A program made the translations under genes and the position numbers. The notes below the pieces were generated by a model, which searched no databases, was not told the origin of the DNA, and saw only the letters and a list, made by a program, of their open reading frames with translations. A stretch of DNA of 64,000 bases. Origin: Melastoma dodecandrum (Eukaryota > Streptophyta > Magnoliopsida > Myrtales > Melastomataceae). How positions within the stretch are numbered: position 1 is the first letter of the stretch; every line of letters begins with the position of its first letter. The stretch lies in contig JARUPY010000099.1 in the NCBI GenBank assembly GCA_029817715.1, positions 1-64,000 of the forward strand, given 5' to 3'. Shown one piece after another: positions 11,181 through 24,413 of the stretch.

Positions 11181-14100
11181 TCACTGGGTGGTGCTCCCCC
11201 CTTGGTTTCCCTTACTTGCGCTGCCTTGCATCTCCATCGGGGAGTTGGTGATGCTCCCCACTGACCCCAAGGTCTGGGAACTCAGCTGAGGACTCGCGGG
11301 TGGGCACCCCTCCTGGTTCCCCGCACTCATTGCGTGCACAGCCCCACTCGAGCTCATCTGTTGCGGAGGGCTCATGGGGGTCCTCTGGCTCATTTGCTGT
11401 TGAGGACTAGACTGCTGCTGCTGTTGCTGAGGCTGTAGTTGTGATGTGTTGAATTGCGACATCGCCATCGTCTGCGGCGAGCCCGCCTGCTGTGGTGGCG
11501 AAATGACCACCTGAAGAGGGGATGACGACAATTCTTGTGGCTGCTGCTGCATTTGCATTTGCTGTTGCTGCTGTGGCATTTGCACCTGTTGTAGCTGCTG
11601 CTGCTGCGGCATTTGCACCTGCTGTTGCTGCTGCGGCATTTGCATCTGAAGCTGCATCTGCTGTTGCTGCTGATTCATATACCCATTCATTCCCGGGGTC
11701 ACCAGCCTCGGCGGGCCCATTGAACCAACAGCTGCTGCTCGCTGCATCAGGTTCATGTTTGCACGATTCAAACCCGGGCCCAGCATGGAGAGACCCGTTG
11801 AGCCGGGATGAATCGATCGAATGCCCGAAATACCGCCTACACCAGACTGAGGCCCAAATAGTCCACGGCTCTGCATCATCCTGATCTTCGAAAGTGCGAT
11901 CGGTGTTAATTGTCCCGCCTGAATCCGAGCAATTGAGTTGCTGAGGCCTGAGGCTTGGCTCATATTTATTGCATTCTGCCCAATGTTGCCCATGCCAGAG
12001 ATTTGTCCCATAGGCGCCGATATCCCTGGTCCCCCCATCCCCCTCCCAGCTCCCATACCAATTACATTGCTGAGATTTCCGAGACCAACCAACTTATTGC
12101 TTATATTGCCCATGCCCACACCAGGTTCAATCCCCATAATTTTCCGTTGTTGAATTTGAGCCTGTTGCTGCTGGGGCGACTGCTGCTGCTGCGGTTGCGG
12201 CTGCGGCTGCGGCTGCTGCTGCTGCAACATCTGCAGATGAAGCGGTGATGCCTTGCTCGTCAACATCTGATTTGGCAGTTGCATGCCAGTGGTTTGACCA
12301 GCCGCATTCAGTTGCGAGACGGCATTCTTTGCCAGCATCATATGCGATCGGAGCTGTTGATGGTTCAAGGGGTTCTGATTGGAGACTATTCCTTGTTGTG
12401 GCAGTGCTTGTTGGGCCAGTGATGGTTGCGCCATTTGCATGGCTTGAGTACTTCCCGGAGGCAGCATCCTCTGAATATTCATTGATGCATTGCCAATATT
12501 ACCCAGGTTTGACATGTCACCAGTCTGCTGAGACAAGACCCCTTCATTATTTTGTGGCATGTCAACTGCTGGATTATTATTGGGCATCATAGGAGGATTT
12601 TGCAGAGTGATAGCAGGAAGGTTTGTGCGAGTCGGTTTTCAGCTGGACATGATCATCGACCGGGCATCCTTCCTTTGACATCTGCAAAAATGAACACTCA
12701 CTGGTTTAATCAAACAGTGAATTGTGTGAAGATAAGAAGAGACTCTTGCAAATGAACAACCCAATAACATACCAGAGACTTAAACTGGGCGGCAAGCAAA
12801 TCTGCCATATGCTGTGGATTGAACACGGTTGACAATTAGTAAAAAGAACCAACTATACGAAAATCTGGCAAAAATTGCCTGAAACAAAATATAATAGGTA
12901 ATCATAATAAGAGTATCACAGTATTTGGTAGTGTTGGGAAGTATTCCTCCGAAGCTAGAATGTCGACATCGTCCAGATCTCCATAATGGACAGCAACAGT
13001 ACCATCATTTGGTTTCTCTGACATAATCATTCTAGTCCGTGGTCTAGTGGTGTATGAGACAATGGTGCCTGAATACCAACCAGGCCTTGACGTCAACATT
13101 ACCATCGAAAAAATGCATTTCTTTACTCAAATGCCCAGTTTAGAATTTGCATGGAAGAAACCTATTTAAAAGGATAAGATTGTGGGCATATCTAGCCATC
13201 CCCATCCTATCTTACCGTGTGAAGGCGGAGCACCATACAAACCAACGACATGAGATAGTTTTACAAATCATTTTCGACAGAAAACTTGCCAGATGTAATC
13301 AAGAACGAAAACATGATGAGCACATACCCAAAGGATCTTGATGAGTAAGGTTCATGACTCTGATCTTGTAAATGTTCATGCTGCCACCAATAATAGACTT
13401 CGAAAGAGGCATCTCTGAAGAATCATCCTTGAAGACATCATTGTTGGAGGTATTATGAAGGCACAACATCAGGTTATCAGCAGTAAATGTTCCTGGCTTC
13501 TTGACAGGATGGTCAACTGCCTTCTTCTTTCTATTGAGCTGACGCCTAATGCAAACGACAAGAATCAGATAGAAATCTCCTTGGTATATCTGCAGGCCAA
13601 TTTATCTACCATAACATTCTCATGTAAACTCATTAATGCAACAGCCAAATATCCTTATAAAAATAACAGCCAAATATCTTAGCCGTCAGTAAACTTGTAG
13701 TAAACCAATGGATATGTTTTCTGCAATGGCCAAATCTGAAGGTTTGAATTATCTTCATTAAATTTGCTAGCAGTCCTCTAATGTAGACTCCTGCAGGAGC
13801 TACTAACATTATTTTTTAAAAGAAAATCTATATTAAGGAGGCCAGAATGTGACATACCTCATGGTCACCATTTCTATTTTGGAAAAGCTATCCAGTATAG
13901 ACTGATCTGCCAGTGGCGGAGTCCCAATAGAAGGACTGTTTGCATTCAGAGGAAGGTTCATCGTACTCACGCTTGCAGGAGATCCAACTCCACTAATTGC
14001 CTGTGTCCTGGGAAGAGAGTTCTGTCGCCTTTTTGAGGCAGCAGTCTGAGCCTGGTTCGCCCGCTGTGTGGAGTCATTAGCACTTGAGGTCATTGACGCT

Positions 14101-17100
14101 GCTCCTGCTACTGGAGGAACTGAGTTTATCACACCCTTCTCCTTCTGCATGACTCCTGTGGGGCCTGAAGGAGCTGCAACCACATTGTAGTGTTGTCCCA
14201 CTGAAACCACTGGAAAAGTCCCCAGATTTTGATGATAACGGTGATTGAGGTAGGGCACCACCTGACACGCGAGGACTTTGCGCCGATTTTCGTCTAGAAA
14301 TTGGTTCTTCCCTCTTCAAATTGTGCTCCATATGCTGGTTGTTGACATTATTCCAGACAGCCTGTGGGAAACCATGTCTCATGTAAGGCTGATTTGGAAA
14401 CTTATGCGGAAGCTGCACTTGCGGATCCAAATAGTCCTTCTCCATGTCATGGGTCTGGACATTGGGTTTGTTCCGATTAATATCTGTGCTATCCATTCTC
14501 CCGGTAGAATCAAACTGCTCCTCCTTGGGTAAATACCGCACGCCATGTGATCCAGACCCAAGAGCTCCAGCCCCACCAATCTCTGCATTTAACATACCAT
14601 CAAGTGCCTGCTGAGAAAACTTTTGCATATTTGCATTCGGATATGGTTTTCCTCTTGCTATTAGGGGTTGCTGCAACAAAGGATTATTCAATGTCATTTC
14701 TGATCCAGGAAAGTTCTCTGCTTGCATCCCCAACTGTTGCTGTTGAATGCTTTCAGGAACTCCATGGGCAATCCTAGCCCTCTTATTGTTACGATTGGAC
14801 ATCGGTGACATTTGTCCTTCCTGACGCTCTCTCTTCCCCTGCATCGAAGCCGAAGGATGGCTATTGTCGGTGTAAGAAATAATCATATCCTGCCCGGTTG
14901 GCATAGTCCCACGATCCTGCATGCCTCGTGAATTCACAGCTGGCATCGGATATTGTTGTTGCAGTGGTAGAGCTGATAAAGGTACATCCGGCAGAAAAAC
15001 CTTTCTGCCTCAGAGAAACTGCATTTCCAGCAGCAACTCCTTGAATGTTCATTTCAGGGAGTTGCTGCAATGCACTCGCTTGAACAGTCCCCAGATCACC
15101 TAACTTGTAATCAGGTCTTTCTGGGGCTCTGTTAATGCAGATCTTCTTCCCGTGAATTTTGTTATTAGAAGTCACTGAAATCTCTGGTACATGCCTCATT
15201 CTCTTCTTCTGCACACTGGATAGGGCAACATTTAGCTGCAAAAGAATATAGAGAGCATGAGCTGATGCCTATCACAAATTTTCTGATAGTTATGAATGAT
15301 TGTCTAGGTTATACCTTTGATGGAACAAGATCTTTGCATATACTATCTAGCTGTGGAGTAGGATCCAAACATAGTTGCGGTTGCAAGGCCTTTAATATCC
15401 TCGACTCAACTTCCTAGTGAACCAGGGAATATAGAGTGAGAAAACACAGAGAAAAGGCAGAATCAAAATTTCTCAGAGAGACAAATATGAAAGAAGATAA
15501 AGATCATACATACCATTAGATCACCATAAGTCCACGAGCTATCTGACATTGATGGGATATCCTTCACGACAATCTCCAGGGACATTTGAAGACGAACTTT
15601 CATAACATCTGGTGAGCTGACCACACTTTGAACGTTAGTCCCTTGCTCTGACGCGGGGTTTCTATAGTCTCTAACCTGCAATAAATAAATATGTCCAGAA
15701 AAGTATATGTAAGAGGGATGGGGATAAGTCCTTGAAAGAATAGACAAAGATTCCAATTTTGCCAAATAAGCTATAGAAAACAAAACTAAGCACAAAGAGG
15801 TTTAAGGAAGTAGAAATCTCATAAGGTCCTGACCTTCCAAAGAGCAATAAATACAAGTAATCAATATATGACAACCTCTGAATAATCGCAATTTAAAAAA
15901 AACAATGATAAAAGTTGATTTTCTCCCAACAAGAAACCACTGGTTGTAAGATCTAGAATTGTCGCATTCACGCAGTTCATTATAATATCATCTGCTCGTT
16001 AACCATAAAATGAGGGCCGTCTTCAAATTCTTATGGTCTCCTTTTTACAGGATTGCAAGCACAGGCTAGACTTCCATAAAACCAACATAGTCTCATCTTA
16101 GCTGATATATAACAAAGCAATAACATGTAGTAAGCAGTCGCATCTCCCACATCATGCATGCTTCATGTCAAGAAAATAATTGTAAAGAAAGAAAATCACC
16201 TTGCAAATCACCGAACCATCAACAAACTTGCAAGGCAAAGTGTCGAGAAGATCTCCGGGTAACCGACCGCATTCAATTGCCTTCGAAGATAAACCCACAA
16301 AAAAAAACTTGAAATTAGAAAAAAGAAAATGAATTCAAGAATAGTAAGTTAGAAAGTGATCGCAAGAGTAGAGAAATATGAGACAATTACAAAAGAAAGC
16401 GAAACAAAAGGAATACAAGACCCTGATTGCCGACATTCAATATATATCAGGATTAACGTGACAAATTTTAATGAACTGGGAAAGATCATCAGATACTTAA
16501 ATACATCGTTAAATAAATATTTCCATATATGATAAAAAGCCTGAAGGAAAAAGAAAGAACACTAAGTTTCTTCTTCTTGTGGGATGACAAGGCAGGCAAT
16601 TTTTTTAGGTCTGTATTACCAAATCACAGCCATAGTAGGGAATAGGTCATTACAGAGAACAGGTTCTGAGATATCCTGCCATAACGGCAGTAATGTCTTC
16701 GGGACATCCTGCAAAAGTCATTCTGATAAGATGAAGCGCATTTTGGGAAATAAAAATTACATGAAACTAATCCAAAGTTGAAATTTCTGGTGAATGGACC
16801 TCCAAAGGTTTCCCAATGGAGTACCCATCAGGGAAGAGATTCAAGGTGAAGGAGACATCATCCTCTGCAAATAGAATTAAGTGATTCAGCTTCAGAAGTC
16901 TAACGTAAAACTAGGGAAAGAAGACTGCCGGAAGACTTATACCTGCAGAAATGAGACTGGGATCAGAATTCAATGATGTCCTGGATACCCCTACATCCTC
17001 TTTTCCATCCTGGGTTGTACAATCCTACAAATTCCAAACTCAAGGCTATATCAAGTCATATCAAGGACACTTCGCAATATGCCATTAACAAGCTTTCGTA

Positions 17101-18169
17101 GCTGATTGACAATGCAAACACAGAAAAATAGAAAAGGAGGCACCTAAAACACTTAATACAAAAGGCTCCCAAAATGGCTCAAATGCGGGTCAAAACGGTT
17201 ACAGCACTGCAATAATAATATCCTTAACTTGTGGCACTAACGTTAAATAAGTTGGCAACGCATATTAACCTGGTTTGGATGAATCAGAGAACAACAAAAC
17301 TCTACCAAAATTATAACTATCCACAATAGTAGATTAGACTTACACTTACAGACAAAAAATGACAGACATTCAACACAAGATGCTACCAATCATGCTCAAA
17401 ATGTCAAGAGGCTTCCAATCATCCCCCAGAACAGATGTTCATCTAAGTGAAAAATTAGTTTAGTGGGAAAGTCCAAATCCTACATACAAGCACAATCAGA
17501 TGTGCAGACACTGCCTAATTCTCTGTCCTATTCTGGCAAAAGACCCAACTTATTCTCCAGCTCATCATTTCCTCCCAAGTAACATCATTTATCTAGAGCC
17601 TGCAAGCAAATCCCTGAAACAAACCCCAACACAGTATCATTTGTTAAGATAGCATAGCACCCCATTCCTGCAATTCTAACCCAAGCAAAAACCCTCGTTT
17701 AACCCCTTCACCTTACAAACACATGAACAACAATCACGCTTGAAACCCATCACCAGAACTGATTACAGGTGTTCGTCGCCTCCATCCCCCTCAACAAGTG
17801 CAACACGATAATTAAAAACACACGACCCAACCCATGGATCTCAATCACTCGCCCGAACTTAAAGCAACAAAACCCTAAATTAAACCCTATCCAGGGAAAA
17901 ACTTTCCAATTCACATCGTAAGAGAGTACCAACCCAAGATTCCCACCTCCCCAAAAGCCCCGAAATCGTAACCAATTCTTCCAAAACACCACCCATAACT
18001 TCCAAACCCGTACCTCGATTTTGCTCCCGAAAGAACCCTTTTTGGACAAGGCCCTCGAATCACCGTCCCGCGAGTTCCCCTCTTCGTCGTTCCCGAGGGC
18101 AGCGAATGAAGAGGAATGCTTCGGAAAGGGCCTACGGCCTGTCCGCGAGACCTTGAACGAGACGCCCAT
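11181..18169 (-). CDS. PHL: PHL/SPT20-like Gln-rich transcriptional coactivator
   Basis: Orthologue of Arabidopsis PHYTOCHROME-DEPENDENT LATE-FLOWERING, an Spt20-family protein linked to phytochrome B, CONSTANS and SAGA-type coactivation; expected to be nuclear. Twelve minus-strand exons: 18014-18169 (start MGVSFKVSRTGRR), 16943-17024, 16800-16864, 16654-16708, 16200-16280, 15514-15675, 15315-15413, 13858-15235, 13328-13545, 12920-13068, 12773-12811, 11181-12681, about 1325 residues. Exons 2-7 form the conserved Spt20-like part (FTLNLFPDGYSIGKP, SAIECGRLPGDLL). Exon 10 carries IMSEKPNDGTVAVHYGD. The last exon is Met/Gly/Asn- and polyQ-rich. Exon phases agree only if one extra base is removed in exon 4 (about 16681-16685), twice in exon 8 (14995-14999 and 14204-14206) and once in exon 12 (12636-12639). 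With these the whole frame is open, so consensus error is the preferred explanation. Confidence 0.92.
11400..12230 (-). repeat. CAG/CAA repeats encoding polyglutamine in PHL
   Basis: Several short polyQ and PQPQ or QMQMQ runs are encoded within the final PHL exon, notably around 11405-11440, 11535-11675 and 12160-12230. Plus-strand poly-Ala and poly-Leu frames here are shadows of the repeats. Confidence 0.9.
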
Positions 18170-19400
18170 CAAGAAAATCGACTTCTCCACACGAGGGACG
18201 AATCACTAAGTCCGACAGCCCCTCCTACTCCTCCGCCGATGCCGCCACCTTAGGGGTGGTGGTGGGTCTGAGCATAGGAAGAGAAAGACAGGAGGACAAG
18301 TTAAAAAGAACAGTTTTTTTTCCTTCGCTTTACTCTCTTTCTTCTGAGTCCAAAAGAGTCACGGGGTTTGATTGGACCGTGACCGGCTGACCGGATTGAA
18401 ATCGGGCTGTTCAGCCGGTTCTAAATTGCTCGGACATGAATTCAAAGTTTCGTTCGTGTCCCAAAATTATTTCTTTAAATAAGGTTAGAAGTATTCACCG
18501 AATAAGGCTATGAAATCGGTCTTAAAAAAAAATCGACTTCGATTACGAAGAAAGTTGGCATTTGTAATGTCGATTTCATAATCCTAAAACAAGACCAACT
18601 TCATGTCATTTGTCTCACCCATATGAAGTCCGTCTTTGTAAGACCGATTTATGAAAACTTAAAAAAATAAAGTTTCATTAAAATTAGTCTTACAAAGAGC
18701 GACTTTCATTCGATACGAAAGAAGTCGGCCTTTCCCTTGATGCACTACACAACTTTAAGAAAAATCTTATAATTTGAACTTGTAATGCACGTAGGTTTTG
18801 AACATACTAATTTAACACCAATAATACCCAAAATAAGCATAAGTTTTCATAACATAGTCCAAATATCGTCACAACATAATCGAAATAACAGAATCGAAAC
18901 ATATGCACAACTAAATGATGCGACAATTAATCATTTCTTCGAGTCCTACGTGTGTAGAATTTCTCCACCGGCGGCCGTTCAAATGGAGTGAGTAGTGTGA
19001 GCTGAGATATCTAAGTTTGATCCGCATCGTCTACGGGAAAGTGTCTATCCCTCCTTGCCTTCTACGGAGCCGGCGGAGAGAAAGACGTGGACGCCTCTGC
19101 TAGTTGAGGAGTTGAGTATACCTCTGCTGGTGCATAATCGCCATCATCCTATTCACTAACCAGTGCAACAGCGTCGAACATGCAGCATCTTCATGGACTT
19201 CATCATCTTCGTGTTGCTCGACCTCTTGTGGTTGTTCCTCATTCGCTGCCTCTTCTTCAAACTCATCCTCCTACAGCCCTTCACGTCTTCCATACAAACG
19301 CATCGGAGTGAACTCTCTCAAGAAGCTATGGCCCATGCAAGAAATACTCGTAATGTGCTGTAATTTCGAAAGGTCACCTCTCTCCGATCGAACAGAAATG
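18170..19400. other. PHL upstream region and unassigned repeat-like spacer
   Basis: The first few hundred bases should hold the PHL promoter. From about 18440 to 18760 the sequence repeats variants of GTCGACTT, GAAGTCGG and TCTTACAAAG on both strands, as in the subterminal region of a DNA transposon, and contains CACTACA at about 18743. No full terminal repeat could be paired, so family is undecided. Confidence 0.4.
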
Positions 19401-19439
19401 TCGGCCATTTGTTGCGTCTGCGAATAAATTATATTAATA

Positions 19440-20551
19440 AAATAATTTTTACTTTAATGAAGATAATAGTTATTAAACTTACCACTATGCTCAACATGGC
19501 GCCTGTGTGCGATAGGTAAGGACGAGAGTGACGCATGTACAATGTACTATAGTTCAAGCCTTGTTCCCAGCGCAAAGGAACGATGTTGCTACTTCGCTGA
19601 TGTCACAACTCGATGTACTTAGCGTGGATGTTCATCAAATTATCGAATTACTTTCCTCGCATGTCAATTCGATGAAGACGTGCTTCGGTATCGCAATTAC
19701 TTGGTATTAGTTGTTCATCTCCAAATTGGTGAATGACTCTATCTGGAAAGTGTCATTTAACCAAGGAGAAGCAAATGAGCGGTACACGTGCTAGCCAGCT
19801 TTCTTGACCATCCAAGTAGTAATCAATTAATCTGGCGCATATATCATCTGTATATAGATGCCAAATAACCTGAAAAATAACCCAACAACATAACCAACCA
19901 ACCAAATGTCGACAATCAAGAACATGAAATAACATAAAGTTGAAGGTAAAAACTGCTGAGGACTCTGTCTGTCTAATGCTTCTCTAATAACTGATAAAAC
20001 ATGTGTGGCGACAGTTCTCGTGTCTAGATCCGCACTCCATCGATAAGCTAAAGGCATTCCCCGCCTTTGCCTGCTTTGAATTTAGCGGACGACAAATAGG
20101 GAAATCTATCCCACGCCCATGCTGTAGCAACACTAAATAACCCGCCACCTGTGATGCCTGCTTGTCTGAGGCTCTACATAATTGCCTATACAATCATGCC
20201 AAACATGTTGATCCTCAACTATAACTACCAGTAACTTCGAAATCCTCCAGTAATGACAGCTACATAAGATGAACTAAGTTGTCCGCCTTTTGGGGAAAAT
20301 CATGGACCCTATTAGCTGCAGTATGTATGCCATAATATACATACGGACCTGCTCATCTGGTGTTTGGGGATGTAGCACGTCAAAAGGCAAACTAACTCAT
20401 TTTAACCCTTCCCGCCTTCGTGTCACTTCTACTCGAAACCTCCCCAAGTAAATGCCCGCATACGGCTGCAAAATCGAAGCTGGTGAATCCAATAAAAGGG
20501 TCCCCTTCAATCAACAATCCGAGTTGAATCTGAACATCCTCCAACGTCATA
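19440..20551 (-). pseudogene. Decayed plant mobile domain (PMD / aminotransferase-like) gene
   Basis: Minus-strand conceptual translation gives successive PMD-family blocks across shifting frames. These are TLEDVQIQLGL near 20540, LYRQLCRASDKQASQVAGYL near 20150-20200, YRWSADLDTRTVATHVLSV near 20000-20050, WLARVPLICF near 19780, and IVPLRWEQGLNYSTLYMRHS near 19540-19600. The family is known from MAIN-like proteins, PP7 long-form homologues and MULE or retroelement cargo. Frameshifts and in-frame stops, including two TGA codons where the family has TGG (about 20180-20215), show it is dead. It may be transposon cargo rather than a former host gene. Confidence 0.75.
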
Positions 20552-20900
20552 TGAATCATTGTCTTGTGTATGTTCAGAGCAGTATTCGTCTCCTGCAGCT
20601 TCCAACCGAGTCCCTCGTGGTCCCCTAGTCACTCTCGCAGAAGACTTCACCAACGATGCAGCCTTCTGCAGCGAGCGTTCCTCGTGTGTGACTTACTGAA
20701 ATTCAAACCAAAGATACAAGCTCTCAGCACACGCTCTCTGGATTTACAAAAAATTGAGTAGTACAAAGTTACTTTTAAGATTCGTGGTTGAGTGCCTTTA
20801 TTTATACAAGAATTGTCTAAGTGAAAGAATAAAGAATTGCACGATCAGCCTTCTGCAAAACAAGGAAACCGAGCAATCAGATAAAATAAAATAATTAATT
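20552..20900. other. Unassigned sequence between PMD remnant and LTR remnant
   Basis: Could contain the degenerate 5' part of the PMD-like gene (minus strand). Nothing recognisable. Confidence 0.35.
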
Positions 20901-21462
20901 AAAAAAAAACGTCACTCTTATGCATATATACGTTTAGGTTTAGATATGATAAAATTATATCATTTAAGATTTAGATATGATAAAATTCCCATATATACTG
21001 CGCTACAGAAGGTTGTGACTGATCTGGTCGGCAACCTTCTGTAAATGAAAATAATCAACGATTAACCTCCATATGATTTGAACCAAAACCATTCTGTTCA
21101 TCACACTCAAATGAATGTATCTAGACAGATGGTAATGATTGACATCCCAAATAACGGTCATATGGTGGTCGTATAACACTAGAGAAGATTGTAGAGAATC
21201 TTCCATAAATAGGATTATATTTCCTTCTATGAAAAATATAATCCCTAATGGCGTTATTTAGAAACGTAATCGATTTAAATTGATAAGATAATATCTTGAT
21301 CAAATCCTAATTATTTCGTGATTAATTAATCATTAACTAATCAATTAATCGCAAAAATATTTCTTACAAAAAGTCCTCAACGTGAGAAGCTTCTATAGAG
21401 TAAGATGTTTGACTTATGTTACACAGAAGGTCAAGGCTCATCATCAAAACATATATTCAACA
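20900..21462 (-). mobile_element. Copia-type LTR remnant (3' LTR, minus orientation)
   Basis: On the minus strand a purine tract AAAATGGAGGAGAT (21463-21476) is followed directly by TGTTGAATATATGTTTTGAT, the usual polypurine-tract and LTR-start arrangement of Ty1/copia elements of the SIRE/Maximus type. The LTR start is at 21462; its end near 20.9 kb is only approximate because no second LTR was located. Confidence 0.55.
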
Positions 21463-22480
21463 ATCTCCTCCATTTTGATGATAACAAAACATTCATCGTT
21501 GAGGGAAATATTTTTGCAATTAACTCCCCTTAAATAGGTGAGAGTACGAGTCTTGTAGTTTACAGAACCATATCGTTTCTGTTTAACAGAGCATAGAAGC
21601 TTCTGTTTTGAAAACATTTTGTTAACAGAGCACAAAGCTTCTGTGATATACACAAAGCGTGGAACTTCTGTATTTTAGCCCGACAAAAATGATGACTTTT
21701 CACTTTTGCACTCCCAGCAAATGTGACTATATAAGATCACGATTCGCATGCCCTGCAGAAGGTTGATTATGAGCTATAAATCTCATAGCCTTCTACACCC
21801 AAGAAGGTATAAAAAATCAAAAAATTTTCTATATCGAGGTAACTCCCCCTCGGCACAATTTCTCCCCTTTTTTGAAATGGGGTAGCATTTTCCGTGGGAA
21901 AACGGGCCTTCTTATCTAATGGTTGATCTCTGAATTAAATATTATGCAATGCGATCTCTTTGGTATCTAATCATCTACTTCCTGTCCGAAGAGGGAGAGG
22001 GCACAACTCTTTTTGCATTTCAATTCCGATGTACGATCGTCTTGGATTTTACCACCAAAATCTGATGAGATAGTTCCTTGACTTCATGGCATAGTTGTGA
22101 GCCAGATCTGTTCAAGCATGACTTTTATGCGTGATCCAGGGAAGGCGGCCAATGGAATTTGAGCTACTTCGAGTTCCCACATGAGACATGACCTAATAGT
22201 CTGGAGGATAGTCCTCCACGTCGCTCAAGGCCCCTTAGTTTATATTCGGTTAAGTGGTGGAGCATTCCAGATTTGGCAAGACTATCTGATTACGGCTCAG
22301 ATTTCCCGAGAACCGATACACGCCGCACCCACACTTGGAGCCACCACCCCACATGCACTGCCTGGGTTTTGAAAGGTAGGTTTTCGCCTTGATGGGAGCG
22401 AAACACTTACTAGTCTTCTTTTCGCTAATACCCTCGGTTACATGCATCTCGAGGAACTTATTTTTATCTCTTAATTATCT
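21463..22480 (-). mobile_element. Degraded internal sequence beside the copia-type LTR
   Basis: Upstream of the polypurine tract on the minus strand. A short open frame ends in VIIKMEEIVEYMF across the tract and LTR start. The rest has no recognisable gag, protease, integrase or reverse transcriptase, so the element is a remnant. The recurring CAGAAG and CTTCTG words hint at an old 3' spacer. Confidence 0.4.
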
Positions 22481-24413
22481 GGAAAAACTTGCAGTGCCCG
22501 TCCTGGTTATATGATGATTACGTGCTGAGTGACGACACAACTCGACAGATGTTTTCTTGTGTTTATTATCGTTAGGCTAGCAATCAGCTCAGTCTTGGTT
22601 AGCCATTAGCCAATGTAGTCCATGCTTTCAATTCGAAAATTTTTGTTGTTCATATCATTGAAACTAGTGGTAGTATTCAACGATGCTTATACAATATCAA
22701 CTCCCCTTAGCATCGATCTTATGAACATTTGAAGTCATCGGAGACAATATGTAATGTTATCGTTTTGACCTGGGGAACTCACTTGCCTACTTGTTTTGCC
22801 TTGCTGAGTTATTCCTCTCCTTCCATACGAGGCTAAGCGCGATTAAGCCGAGGCGCACACCATTTAAGCTCTTCACGCGTTCGTGTTCCGGCCCCCCTTG
22901 AAGTCTCCTCTCGAAGTACGGTCCGAGGCCCCGACTCGATGCAGTTCGAGCAAAAAAGCGATAAAGGCGAAGGGAATGTTGTAGAGCCTCCGTTTTTTCC
23001 TGCTAGGTCACTCGACGTCGTGATTGTCGTCGGAGAGCGTGCGTTTCTTGCGTGGCCGACACCTGTTCATAGGTTTTGGGATTAAATTAATCGCCATTGG
23101 GATGGATGGATTGATGGCTAATCAGGTTTAACATGAGGATTCTGTAGAGCCAATGAACTCTTGATGAGTGCTCTCTCTCCCACTCGCTCTCTCTTAAGAA
23201 AATCTAATTAGAATTAAACAAGCGAAAGCCACACAAGTAAAGAAGATGATTTCTTCACTCGGATCAGTGCGAAGTGCTCTTTCTGGAAATGGTTTTAGGA
23301 CAAATACCCACGTTTTACGAATCGTCATCGTGTCAGTACCATAATCGTTAGATTAAACCATTTTGTCTTTTTAGAAAATTCATTGTATTGAGATTGGTTT
23401 CTCTGACTTTTTTGAGCATCGCATGATCCCAATGGATGTCATCCACGTCTATTTGACACGAAACACATTCAACCCAAACTCCTGGATTCTTAAAACCTTT
23501 GTAGCGTCGAGGAGGCTTTGTGTTCGTTCGGTGCCTTGATTTCGAAGCAAAGCTGGGTTTTTCGCCATCAAACGAATTGGTTAAAACACCCCACTTTGTA
23601 AAGCACTTCGAGATACTAATGGGTGGCAAAAAAAGCAAAAAGATGTAACTTGAATCAGTAGCAGCATCCTCATCTACACGATTCGTCCAGACTAATTCGG
23701 ACTGGATTCGGATAACTCAAACTTTAGTGGACGAATTTCCAACAAGAGTAAGATGCATGTAATAAGTTTCGAATTCAAAACCTTTTAAGAATTCAAATCG
23801 CTTACCACTTAGATCAACTCCATCAATATTCTTCCCGATACCGAGAATCCAACCACGAAATGAAAATTGGGCAACCCCAAAAAATACACCAACCCATCAT
23901 CATCCCAAAGAAATCTCGAGATTTTTATTAACGTTGCTGTTTTCATGTTGTGTTGTGATGCCGGGCAAAATGTCTAGATTCGATGGGTTTTCAAGAGGAA
24001 ATATCATTTTAGTAGATTTTATTAGGATTATTTTATTATAGTATAAGATCTTTTAGATTATTTGTTAAGGTTTTTTATTTAAAAATTTAAATAAATAGGG
24101 CCGTTGGGTTATTTTTTTATGTAGATAACAATGTTAGAATCATAAATATTCATGTTTTTCTCTCATAAGCCTTAGGCTTGATGTTTCCGAATTGGAGCGC
24201 GTGGTTCACTTCTGCGGGCTCGACGTAGATCGGCCTCGGTCCCCGTTTCCCCGTGTCATGTTGTCAGTACAATCGAATGCTTTTTAAGTCCCACCGCCCT
24301 CCTTCAAACACATTACGCTTACTTCCACTTCAACGTCTCCCTCCCTCTTCCACTCCTTAAAACTTGTACCGCTCCACCATCTTTGTTCCATCAGCATAAA
24401 GAATAAAAGAAGG
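22481..24413. other. TE-rich spacer and LAZY/DRO1 promoter
   Basis: No conserved coding frame was found. At about 24000-24240 an AT-rich stretch with AAATAAATAGGGCC, followed by a GC-rich tail, looks like an old LTR. The last 200 bp, CT-rich, should be the promoter and 5' leader of the LAZY/DRO1 gene. Confidence 0.4.

Noticed and set aside
11522..11884. Plus-strand poly-Ala protein
   Set aside because: Shadow of the CAG/CAA polyQ codons of PHL on the opposite strand.
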